From: Geodermatophilaceae bacterium
GTDB lineage: Bacteria > Actinomycetota > Actinomycetes > Mycobacteriales > Geodermatophilaceae
Direction: 5' to 3'
Assembly (NCBI GenBank): GCA_013811805.1
Contig: JACCUM010000353.1
Span: 1-8,225 of the forward strand
Length of the DNA: 8,225 nucleotides
Positions within the stretch are counted from its first letter, which is position 1; every line of letters starts with the position of its first letter. The position numbers were made by a program, and so were the translations under genes. The notes beneath the pieces are model-generated. The model ran no database searches. It worked only from the letters and a program-made list of their open reading frames with translations, and was not told the origin of the DNA. Shown piece after piece: positions 1 to 5,273 of this stretch.

Positions 1-1203
1 CGCCAGAGTTGTGAGCAGGCTGAAGGCCGGGGTAATGCCCACACCGCCACAGACCATCAGGAAGCCGCTCGCCTCGCTGTCCGGGCAGAACGAACCGTAC
101 GGTTCGTCGATGAACATCGGAGTCGCCTCCGGAAGTTCGGAGAGACGGGACGTGAAGGCTCCCTTCTGCTTGACGGTGAACCGCGGTCTGTCGCGCCGAT
201 CTGCGCTGCCGGAGTAGGAGAAGGGATGCTCGTCGAGCGACAGAGGATTGCCCTCAACTCGGAGATAGGCGAACTGGCCAGGTCGGAACGTCGCTCCATC
301 GTGGCCGTCCGCGGCCAGCTCGACGGTGACCGCGTCCCCCTGTTCGCTCTCGACGGTGTTTATCCGGTATCGGGTTCGCGTACTCGGCAATGCGTGCCCC
401 AGACGGAGATGGATCAGGCTGACCAGGGCCACAGCGCCCAAGGCCAGCAACAGCCATGCTTGCGGGGTCTCCCCGAACCTGCCGAGAGCATCCTCGACGA
501 GGACAGAATGCAGCACTGCGGCGACCACGGTCACCAGAGTGAGACCTACATGGGTCGCCCGCCACAGGCCGTAGCGGAGATTCAACTGCTTGCGCCACAG
601 CGACAGAACGGAGAGGAGCAGCAACGCCACGGTCGCGAGGCTGGCGAGCTTGGCACGTATCGGCGCGGACGGTCCGATCAGCTGGAGAAAGCCATGCGGA
701 TCGTGAACGGCCAAGGCGACCAGATGCACCACCACGGCGACAAGCACCGTCGCGGCAATCCGACGATGCCATCGCAGGACGTGATCCGCATCCAGAATTG
801 GGCGCAACCACCGCCATCTTGCTGGCAATGACGCCTGTGCCACCAATCCCGATAACCCCACGACACCGGCGACCACGGAGATGCCCAAGGCCGGTCCGAC
901 CGCGCGCACGTGAGGGTCGAACAGCGCCATGGGAAGGGGGAGGAGAAGCAAGACACCGAGCGAGGCAATGAATATGGGTCGGCCCAGCCGGGTCGTGCGA
1001 TTGTGGAGATGCGAGCAACCGAACTCGGCCACCGGTGATGGCGTGGCCGGCGACCCGCTCCGGCGTCGAGACGGAGGTAGGCCCAAGAATCGAGGGCCAT
1101 TGGACGACTCCACGGCGATACCACCTGTTCCCCGCTGTTGGCGGACACGGGTTGGCCGCCAGGCGCCGCTGACCTTCCCAGGCGAGGGCGAGGTGCGGAA
1201 CAT
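1..1203 (-). CDS. Ferric reductase/NOX-like transmembrane flavocytochrome (3' truncated by window edge)
   Basis: This is a membrane oxidoreductase that should carry electrons from NAD(P)H through FAD and two hemes across the membrane. The frame is open from 1203 to the window edge (401 codons, no stop), so the C-terminal end of the NAD domain is missing. Numbered from the ATG at 1203, hydrophobic segments start near residue 76. Two heme-ligand pairs are visible, H146/H160 and H218/H232, each spaced H-X13-H as in the ferric reductase transmembrane family. The FAD-binding part follows, with RPGQFAYL (307-314) and HPFSY (326-330), then the NAD-binding GGVGITP (386-392). The start is unsettled. 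A GTG at 1233 has GGGAG seven bases upstream, the ATG at 1203 has no clear ribosome site, and a GTG at 1113 has AGGTGG seven bases upstream. Codon bias is weak before about residue 75, so a later start is possible. It probably follows the 1298-1759 gene in one transcript. The natural acceptor (iron, oxygen or other) cannot be read from sequence. Confidence 0.88.
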   Translation of the reverse strand, partial: MFRTSPSPGKVSGAWRPTRVRQQRGTGGIAVESSNGPRFLGLPPSRRRSGSPATPSPVAEFGCSHLHNRTTRLGRPIFIASLGVLLLLPLPMALFDPHVRAVGPALGISVVAGVVGLSGLVAQASLPARWRWLRPILDADHVLRWHRRIAATVLVAVVVHLVALAVHDPHGFLQLIGPSAPIRAKLASLATVALLLLSVLSLWRKQLNLRYGLWRATHVGLTLVTVVAAVLHSVLVEDALGRFGETPQAWLLLALGAVALVSLIHLRLGHALPSTRTRYRINTVESEQGDAVTVELAADGHDGATFRPGQFAYLRVEGNPLSLDEHPFSYSGSADRRDRPRFTVKQKGAFTSRLSELPEATPMFIDEPYGSFCPDSEASGFLMVCGGVGITPAFSLLTTLA

Positions 1204-1237
1204 GCTGCAGATGACGGACTCGTGACATCGCACCCAG

Positions 1238-1256
1238 CAGCTCCCGAGACGAGCTG
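1238..1256 (-). promoter_or_regulatory. Small hairpin upstream of the ferric reductase-like gene
   Basis: On the minus strand CAGCTC and GAGCTG form a perfect 6-bp stem around a 7-base loop. The 3' arm overlaps the GGGAG that would serve a GTG start at 1233. It lies in the short gap after the 1298-1759 gene. It could be a weak attenuator or a site of translational control, but no T-tract follows and such stems are common in GC-rich DNA. Confidence 0.25.
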
Positions 1257-1297
1257 GATGAGCCGGAACGACCGAACGATCGGAGGGCAGCGCGAGG

Positions 1298-1759
1298 CTA
1301 GGAGTCGAGGCCGTCCAGGGTTGCAGCAGTGACGAGGCCGTACGCCAGGTGCGGTACGGTGTCGCCCGCCCAGTCCTGCAACGACCAGGTCCGCGGATCG
1401 CTGATGCCGAGCGCAGCCATTGGACCATTGGCGCTCACGAGAGCGAGAACGGTCGCGGCAACCGCGCCCAGGGCCACCGGCGGGCGCCACCCGATCGCCC
1501 GGGTCAGTCCGAGCAGGGCGCCGACGCCCACGCCGGTGGCAATTCCGCTCAACGGGCCCAGCCCGGCAACGCGGTTGTCCCGCTCCTCGCCCTGGCCAGG
1601 GATGTCGATGTGGCTGATCTCAGCCAGCTTCTCGACGGTGTCCTCGGGAGTGCTGCTCGTCGGGCGGGCCCGAACCGTCATGTCCAGGTAGGTGGTGGCA
1701 TTGAGCGCCGTCGTGCCAGCGGCACCGGCGGCGGCTCCTTTGAGGATCGACATCAGCAT
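1298..1759 (-). CDS. Small membrane protein of unknown function
   Basis: I do not recognise a named family. The 153-residue protein begins with a short glycine/alanine-rich hydrophobic stretch (LKGAAAGAAGTTALNATTYL). A polar, probably exposed segment follows at about 27-63 (RARPTSSTPEDTVEKLAEIS and onward). Two or three further hydrophobic segments come next, rich in small residues (GIATGVGVGALLGL; ALGAVAATVLALVSA; TVPHLAYGLVTAATL). It resembles the small uncharacterised integral membrane proteins common in actinomycetes. Third-position GC is high and the frame is clean. The ATG at 1759 has no Shine-Dalgarno, but TATCCT sits exactly at -12 to -7 from it, suggesting a leaderless message; an in-frame ATG at 1753 is the alternative. 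The gene runs the same way as the ferric reductase-like gene, which starts about 94 bp after its stop, so the two may be co-transcribed. Confidence 0.75.
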   Translation of the reverse strand: MLMSILKGAAAGAAGTTALNATTYLDMTVRARPTSSTPEDTVEKLAEISHIDIPGQGEERDNRVAGLGPLSGIATGVGVGALLGLTRAIGWRPPVALGAVAATVLALVSANGPMAALGISDPRTWSLQDWAGDTVPHLAYGLVTAATLDGLDS

Positions 1760-1765
1760 CGTGCC

Positions 1766-1793
1766 AGGATACTTACCCCGGCTCAGGTGTCCG
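1766..1793 (-). promoter_or_regulatory. Candidate leaderless promoter for the 1298-1759 gene
   Basis: On the minus strand CGGACA (1793-1788) and TATCCT (1771-1766) are separated by 16 bases. The second element fits the actinobacterial -10 pattern TANNNT. It lies so that transcription would begin at the A of the ATG at 1759. The -35 match is only partial. This rests on position and motif alone. Confidence 0.4.
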
Positions 1794-1861
1794 CCCGGCG
1801 ATCCCGGGCAGCCGACACCGGCATCAGGCCCGACAGATCAGATCGATCGACGGCTTTGCAG

Positions 1862-1867
1862 AAAGGA
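1862..1867 (+). promoter_or_regulatory. Ribosome binding site of the E2 gene
   Basis: AAAGGA lies six bases before the ATG at 1874. It fixes the start of the E2 gene, even though the same frame stays open more than 500 bases further upstream. The lipoyl domain begins directly after this ATG, which agrees. Confidence 0.8.
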
Positions 1868-1873
1868 TCACCG

Positions 1874-3514
1874 ATGGCGCTCAAGCAGTTCAGACTTCCC
1901 GATGTGGGCGAAGGCCTGACCGAGGGCGAGATCCTCCAGTGGCTGGTCGCCACCGGGGACACGGTCGTGGTCAACCAGCCGATCGTCGAGGTCGAGACCG
2001 CCAAGGCCGCCGTCGAGTTGCCGTGCCCGTACGCCGGTGTGGTGACGGAGCTGTTGTACGAACCAGGGTCCACTGTGGACGTCGGCGCTCCGATCATCAC
2101 GATCGAGACCGAACCGGGGAGCGCAGGCGCCACGACGCCACAGCCACGTGCCGATGTCGACTCTGCGAGCGGTGACGCCGGACCGGGCGGTCTCCCACCG
2201 TCGGAGGAGACCCTGGCCGAGGTTCATGTCGCCGGCGAGGACGAGCCCGTCGAACCCGGTCTGATCGGCGGTCCCGCGCCAGGCGGGCGTACCGCCGTCC
2301 TCGTCGGCTACGGCCCCCGCACGACAGTGGCCAAGCGGCGCCCCCGCCGGACCTCGCCGAGAACCGCTGCACAGGTTCCGGGCCCGCAGCCGCAGGAGGG
2401 CTCGGCTCCGCTGTTGGCCACGGCACCGGACGTGGACTCCAAGCCGGTGCGCCATGGTGGCATCGAGATGGGCCGCGCCGCCGAGGCGCATGCCGCCGGT
2501 GAGCCCGAAGAGGCTGCCTCATCGGTGACCGTGGAGTCCCGCGGCACAAAAGGCGGTCGGGCGAAGGCGAAGCCACCGGTCCGCAAGTACGCCAAGTCCC
2601 TGGGGATCGACATCGCCACGGTGGCCGGTTCCGGTCCTGAGGGCTTGGTGACCCGGTCGGACATCGATGCGCACTCCGACGGTGGGTCAACGGCCCAGGA
2701 CCTTCTAGATGAAGCGGTGCAGCGCCCAGGCGAGGCGGTCACTCAGTCGTCGTCGGGATCGTCGGCGTACGGCAGCGCCCTGAGCTTGACCGCACGGCCG
2801 GATTTCGACCCGGCCACTCGCGAACAGCGGATTCCGATCAAGGGGGTCCGTAAGCACACGGCCGCCGCGATGGTGAGCAGTGCCTTCACCGCACCGCATG
2901 TCACCGAATGGGTGACCGTCGACGTGACCCGGATGATGGCGCTGCGCGGACGGCTGGCGGCCCGCCCGGAGTTCCGGGAGATCAGGACCTCGCCGTTGCT
3001 GTTCGTGGCCCAGGCTCTGCTGCTGGCCGTGCACAAGCACCCGATGATCAACTCGTCGTGGGACGAGGCGGCGCAGGAGATCGTGGTCAAGGAGTACGTG
3101 AACCTGGGCATCGCCGCCGCCACGCCGCGCGGCCTGATCGTGCCCAACATCAAGGACGCCGGAGCGCTGTCGATGGCCGAGTTGGCAGCCGCCCTGGCCG
3201 AGCTCACCGAGACGGCCCGGTCGGGGCGTACGTCGCCGGCCGACATGTCCGGCGGCACGATCACGATCACCAACGTCGGGGTGTTCGGCGTGGACACCGG
3301 TACGCCGATCCTGAACCCCGGTGAATCGGCGATCCTGGCCGTGGGGACGATCGCCGAACGGCCGTGGGTGCACAAGGGAAAGGTCAAGGTTCGTCAGGTC
3401 ACCACGCTCGGCCTGTCCTTCGACCACCGGATCGTGGACGGGGAGCTGGGATCCCGATTCCTGGCCGATCTGGCCGCCTTGCTGCACGATCCCGGGCTCG
3501 CCCTGGCGCGGTGA
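1874..3514 (+). CDS. Dihydrolipoamide acyltransferase, E2 of a 2-oxo acid dehydrogenase complex
   Basis: This cytoplasmic E2 core enzyme should move an acyl group from the E1-charged lipoyl arm to coenzyme A. The 546-residue protein has one lipoyl domain (about 3-80) with the modified lysine at K44 in VETAKAAVEL. A linker of about 150 residues follows, rich in Ala, Pro, Gly and charge, and contains RTAVLVGYG (139-147) and KRRPRR (154-159). The peripheral subunit-binding domain (about 234-268) reads RKYAKSLGIDIATVAGSGPE. The catalytic domain (about 315-546) ends with DHRIVDGE, where H518 and D522 are the HxxxDG catalytic residues. The layout and the VGYG linker motif resemble actinobacterial branched-chain E2 proteins (BkdC type), but pyruvate or another oxo acid cannot be excluded. 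No E1 alpha or beta gene lies upstream, where a divergent gene sits, or downstream, so it appears to be an orphan with its own promoter and ribosome site. Confidence 0.95.
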   Translation: MALKQFRLPDVGEGLTEGEILQWLVATGDTVVVNQPIVEVETAKAAVELPCPYAGVVTELLYEPGSTVDVGAPIITIETEPGSAGATTPQPRADVDSASGDAGPGGLPPSEETLAEVHVAGEDEPVEPGLIGGPAPGGRTAVLVGYGPRTTVAKRRPRRTSPRTAAQVPGPQPQEGSAPLLATAPDVDSKPVRHGGIEMGRAAEAHAAGEPEEAASSVTVESRGTKGGRAKAKPPVRKYAKSLGIDIATVAGSGPEGLVTRSDIDAHSDGGSTAQDLLDEAVQRPGEAVTQSSSGSSAYGSALSLTARPDFDPATREQRIPIKGVRKHTAAAMVSSAFTAPHVTEWVTVDVTRMMALRGRLAARPEFREIRTSPLLFVAQALLLAVHKHPMINSSWDEAAQEIVVKEYVNLGIAAATPRGLIVPNIKDAGALSMAELAAALAELTETARSGRTSPADMSGGTITITNVGVFGVDTGTPILNPGESAILAVGTIAERPWVHKGKVKVRQVTTLGLSFDHRIVDGELGSRFLADLAALLHDPGLALAR

Positions 3515-3542
3515 CCGGTGGACAGTGTTTGGTGTCCGCTGA

Positions 3543-3564
3543 CCGTACGAAATAACATGTACGG
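3543..3564. repeat. Inverted repeat CCGTAC-N10-GTACGG
   Basis: A perfect 6-bp inverted repeat with a 10-base AT-rich centre (gaaataacat) lies 29 bases after the E2 stop. No T-run follows, so it is a poor intrinsic terminator. The symmetric form suits a dimeric regulator binding upstream of the small gene at 3683, though a weak hairpin after E2 is equally possible. Confidence 0.4.
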
Positions 3565-3619
3565 CGTGTGCTTGGCCGATGGATCGTCGGATGGTGCCGC
3601 AGGTCACCACCCTTACGTA

Positions 3620-3644
3620 GGAACAAATTGCCAATGCAGGCGTT
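3620..3644 (+). promoter_or_regulatory. Candidate ECF-sigma-type promoter of the small gene
   Basis: GGAAC at 3620-3624 and GTT at 3642-3644, preceded by C, are separated by 17 bases. This resembles the GGAAC/GTT promoters known for stress-type ECF sigma factors of actinomycetes (the SigH/SigR and SigE kind). Transcription would begin near 3651, about 30 bases before the ATG at 3683. Such short motifs arise by chance, so this is a suggestion. No ECF sigma gene is in the window. Confidence 0.35.
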
Positions 3645-3645
3645 T

Positions 3646-3668
3646 ACTTAGGTGTACGACCACTTAGG
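3646..3668 (+). repeat. Direct repeat ACTTAGG in the leader of the small gene
   Basis: ACTTAGG occurs at 3646-3652 and again at 3662-3668, 16 bases start to start. The second copy overlaps AGGGAG (3666-3671), the best ribosome-site candidate for the small gene. The AGGGAG sits 11 bases from the ATG, which is longer than usual. The repeat could be an operator half-site pair or chance. Confidence 0.3.
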
Positions 3669-3682
3669 GAGATGTGAAAGCA

Positions 3683-3832
3683 ATGAACAGCCTGAACAAC
3701 TGGCGCAAGCACCGCAAGGCCGCTCGCACCCGCCGTGCCATCGAGGTCGCCCTGATGCGCGCCCCCGGTCCGGCCATGCGTGACGAACTTCTGACGCTGG
3801 CCAACCGCGAAGGGATCAGCATCAACCGCTGA
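3683..3832 (+). CDS. Small basic protein of 49 residues, unknown function
   Basis: The short frame begins with MNSLNNWRKHRKAARTRRAI and ends with ANREGISINR before the TGA at 3830. It is rich in Arg and Lys in its first half, has no Cys and no membrane segment, and should form one or two helices around a Pro-Gly-Pro turn (residues 28-30). Third-position GC is high. It has its own upstream region (inverted repeat, ECF-like promoter, direct repeat) and a strong terminator 44 bases after the stop, which together argue for a real, separately transcribed gene. The ATG at 3683 is preferred; an in-frame GTG at 3674 is too close to AGGGAG. It resembles short uncharacterised helical proteins that actinomycetes encode, but I assign no function. 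The basic helix could bind RNA, DNA or an acidic partner; that is only inference. Confidence 0.7.
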   Translation: MNSLNNWRKHRKAARTRRAIEVALMRAPGPAMRDELLTLANREGISINR

Positions 3833-3875
3833 CCCCACGCCACCCCGGCCCTCGACCTGCGACGGCCAACGAGCC

Positions 3876-3908
3876 CGACCCCGATCCCACCAGGGACCGG
3901 GGTCGTTT
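3876..3908 (+). terminator. Intrinsic terminator after the small gene
   Basis: Arms at 3876-3888 and 3893-3905 form a 13-bp GC-rich stem with a single A-C mismatch and a four-base loop (ACCA), followed by TTTGCTGT. It lies between the converging ends of the 49-residue gene (plus) and the DUF1801 gene (minus). The stem itself would form in either direction, but the T-run favours the plus strand. Confidence 0.85.
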
Positions 3909-3933
3909 GCTGTCAGCGCTCGACGGTCCTGAC

Positions 3934-4305
3934 TCAGCCCTCGGGACGCGGGTGAGCCGCGCAGGAGGCCTCGAGCAGGTCGCGCAGCCCCGCTCGGTCG
4001 AGGTCTGCGGCGCTGCCGATCCGTACGAAGCGGTGCCGCTTCCCGCGGCCCTGCATCAACTCGTTGGGGTCGGGTAGCGCGGCGCCGTCGGCCAGGCCGA
4101 GGTTTACCCACCGGGCGTGCACGCCGATCACGCAGATCAGGCCCTTGTACCCGCCCGCCCATCCGTAACCGATGTCCGTGCCGTCGACGGTCTCGATGAT
4201 CCCAGCCGGGAGTACGTCCAGGACGAGTGCTCGGGTACGCCCGGCCAGGTCACGTACCTCGTCGCTCGCCGAGGCGAGCACCCGCTCGACGTCAGGATTG
4301 CGCAC
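3934..4305 (-). CDS. DUF1801 domain protein
   Basis: The product is about 123 residues and matches the DUF1801 pattern. It has an N-terminal helix opening with NPDVERVLASASDEVRDLAG, a helix around RTRALVLDVLP, and a central GYGWAGGYKGLICVIGVHAR. A segment with WVNLGLADGAAL follows, and the end carries KRHRFVRI and LRDLLEAS. Members are small cytoplasmic proteins of uncharacterised role with a YdhG-like fold, and function cannot be stated. The GTG at 4305 is chosen because the family normally begins just before the NPxV helix; a GTG at 4341 in the same frame is possible. It lies 56 bp (or 20 bp with the longer start) downstream of the phosphatase stop on the same strand, so the two are probably co-transcribed. 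The frame remains open far upstream, but that part is only the shadow of the phosphatase. Confidence 0.85.
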   Translation of the reverse strand: MRNPDVERVLASASDEVRDLAGRTRALVLDVLPAGIIETVDGTDIGYGWAGGYKGLICVIGVHARWVNLGLADGAALPDPNELMQGRGKRHRFVRIGSAADLDRAGLRDLLEASCAAHPRPEG

Positions 4306-4361
4306 CCGGTCAACTCTAGGACGCCCGGTCGACCAACCCACTCGCCCCGGGGCCGGACCGG

Positions 4362-5249
4362 TCAGCCGAGCAGGTGAGTCCGGGTGGCGTTCTGCTCGGC
4401 CTCGGTCAGACCCGCCTCGGTCAGCCACCGAAGTGGACCGCCAGCGCGCTCGTCGAGGATGTCCAGCAACCGCCACATGGTCTCGGCGCGGGGCCGCTGC
4501 CGGTTGGCAATCGCTGCCCAGGTCACTGGATCCATGGTGACGTCGGTGACTGGGTTTCCCTCGGCGTCGGAGACGTCTGCGGCATAGGTCTGAGTCGAGG
4601 CCAGCCGGGCCATGATCTTGTCGATCACTTCCCCGCTGCGCGCGTAGTCGGCGACCACGTCCTCGCGCCGTACGCCGGCAACCAGCAGCGCAAGGGCGAT
4701 CACGGTCCCGGTCCGGTCCTTGCCGGCGGCGCAGTGCACGAGGGTTGCGCCGTCGTCGCGCGCACCGATAGCCCGCAGCGAATCGACGATGTTGTTCGAG
4801 GCGTGCCGGAGATAGCCCAGATAGTGGATGACGGCCGGTCGTTCGCCGGCGTCGATGTCCAGCGGCGGGCGGCGGCCCGATGTCCACGGGGTCTGCGGGA
4901 GCGCACCCGGCACTCCGGTGCGGTTTTCGGTGAGCGCGTCGGTCCGCTTGCCGGCTTCCGGGTACAGCGTGAACTCCCGTACGGTTACCGCTGCTTCCCG
5001 GGTGATCGGCCCGGGTCCCTCCAGGTCGATCTCGGCCGACGTACGCAGATCCAGAACCTGGCGTACGCCGAAGTCGTCGACCAGCAGCCGTAGGTCGGCG
5101 TCGGTCAGGTCCTGCAGGTTGTCCGCCCGCAGCAGCCGGCGGCTCAGGGTCCGCCGACCGTCGTCGGTGGACAGCCCGCCGAGGTCCCGTACGTTGACCG
5201 CCCCGTCCAGGTGAACCCACCCGTCGAATAGCTCGATCTCGCTGTTCAC
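4362..5249 (-). CDS. PtpB-like tyrosine/dual-specificity protein phosphatase
   Basis: This is a cysteine-dependent phosphatase of the Y_phosphatase3 type, which includes MptpB of Mycobacterium tuberculosis. The 295-residue protein has NVRDLGG (19-25), LLRADNL (39-45) and DLRTSAE (67-73), all typical of the family's N-terminal half. The active-site loop HCAAGKDRTG has nucleophile C173 and R179, giving CX5R. The Lys-Asp after the Gly is the family signature linked to activity on phosphoinositides as well as phosphotyrosine; substrates here are unknown. A helical, Pro-rich region at about 90-140 (between TLYPEAGKR and IHYLGYLRHASNNI) may be the lid. No signal peptide is visible. The GTG at 5249 is chosen because NSEIELFDGWVHLDGAVNVRD fits the family start; it has no good ribosome site and may be leaderless. 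DUF1801 follows on the same strand and DUF2252 starts 24 bp away on the other strand. Confidence 0.92.
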   Translation of the reverse strand: MNSEIELFDGWVHLDGAVNVRDLGGLSTDDGRRTLSRRLLRADNLQDLTDADLRLLVDDFGVRQVLDLRTSAEIDLEGPGPITREAAVTVREFTLYPEAGKRTDALTENRTGVPGALPQTPWTSGRRPPLDIDAGERPAVIHYLGYLRHASNNIVDSLRAIGARDDGATLVHCAAGKDRTGTVIALALLVAGVRREDVVADYARSGEVIDKIMARLASTQTYAADVSDAEGNPVTDVTMDPVTWAAIANRQRPRAETMWRLLDILDERAGGPLRWLTEAGLTEAEQNATRTHLLG

Positions 5250-5257
5250 CGCCCGCG

Positions 5258-5267
5258 ACAGTACCTT
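5258..5267. promoter_or_regulatory. Overlapping divergent -10 boxes between the phosphatase and DUF2252 genes
   Basis: On the plus strand TACCTT (5262-5267) lies exactly at -12 to -7 from the GTG at 5274. On the minus strand TACTGT (5263-5258) ends about nine bases before the GTG at 5249. Both fit TANNNT, and they share the central TA of a GTAC palindrome. Neither gene has a usable Shine-Dalgarno, which fits two leaderless or nearly leaderless transcripts from one compact site. Neither -35 region is convincing. Confidence 0.4.
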
Positions 5268-5273
5268 CGTAGG

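Noticed and set aside
226..831. Plus-strand 201-codon open frame opposite the ferric reductase-like gene
   Set aside because: It is Gln/Arg/His-rich with no domain, and lies wholly over the minus-strand frame that carries the heme, FAD and NAD motifs.
254..1228. Minus-strand 324-codon open frame
   Set aside because: It is a shifted frame of the flavocytochrome gene, rich in Arg/Pro/Gly with no recognisable motif; the true frame contains H-X13-H twice and GGVGITP.
678..1490. Minus-strand 270-codon open frame bridging two genes
   Set aside because: It spans the end of the 153-residue gene and the reductase in the third frame, with Trp/Arg/Ser-rich low-complexity sequence.
1349..1873. 175-codon upstream extension of the E2 frame
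   Set aside because: It is antisense to the 153-residue membrane protein, its sequence is Arg/Gly-rich, and the ATG at 1874 has a good ribosome site directly before the lipoyl domain.
3543..3564. The inverted repeat as an intrinsic terminator of E2
   Set aside because: A 6-bp stem with a 10-base loop and no T-run is too weak; it is listed as a repeat instead.
2705..3634. Minus-strand 309-codon frame opposite E2
   Set aside because: A His/Arg/Gln-rich shadow of the catalytic domain with no family resemblance.
3644..4162. Minus-strand 172-codon frame over the small gene and terminator
   Set aside because: It crosses a strong terminator and lies in the wrong frame of the DUF1801 gene; no domain is seen.
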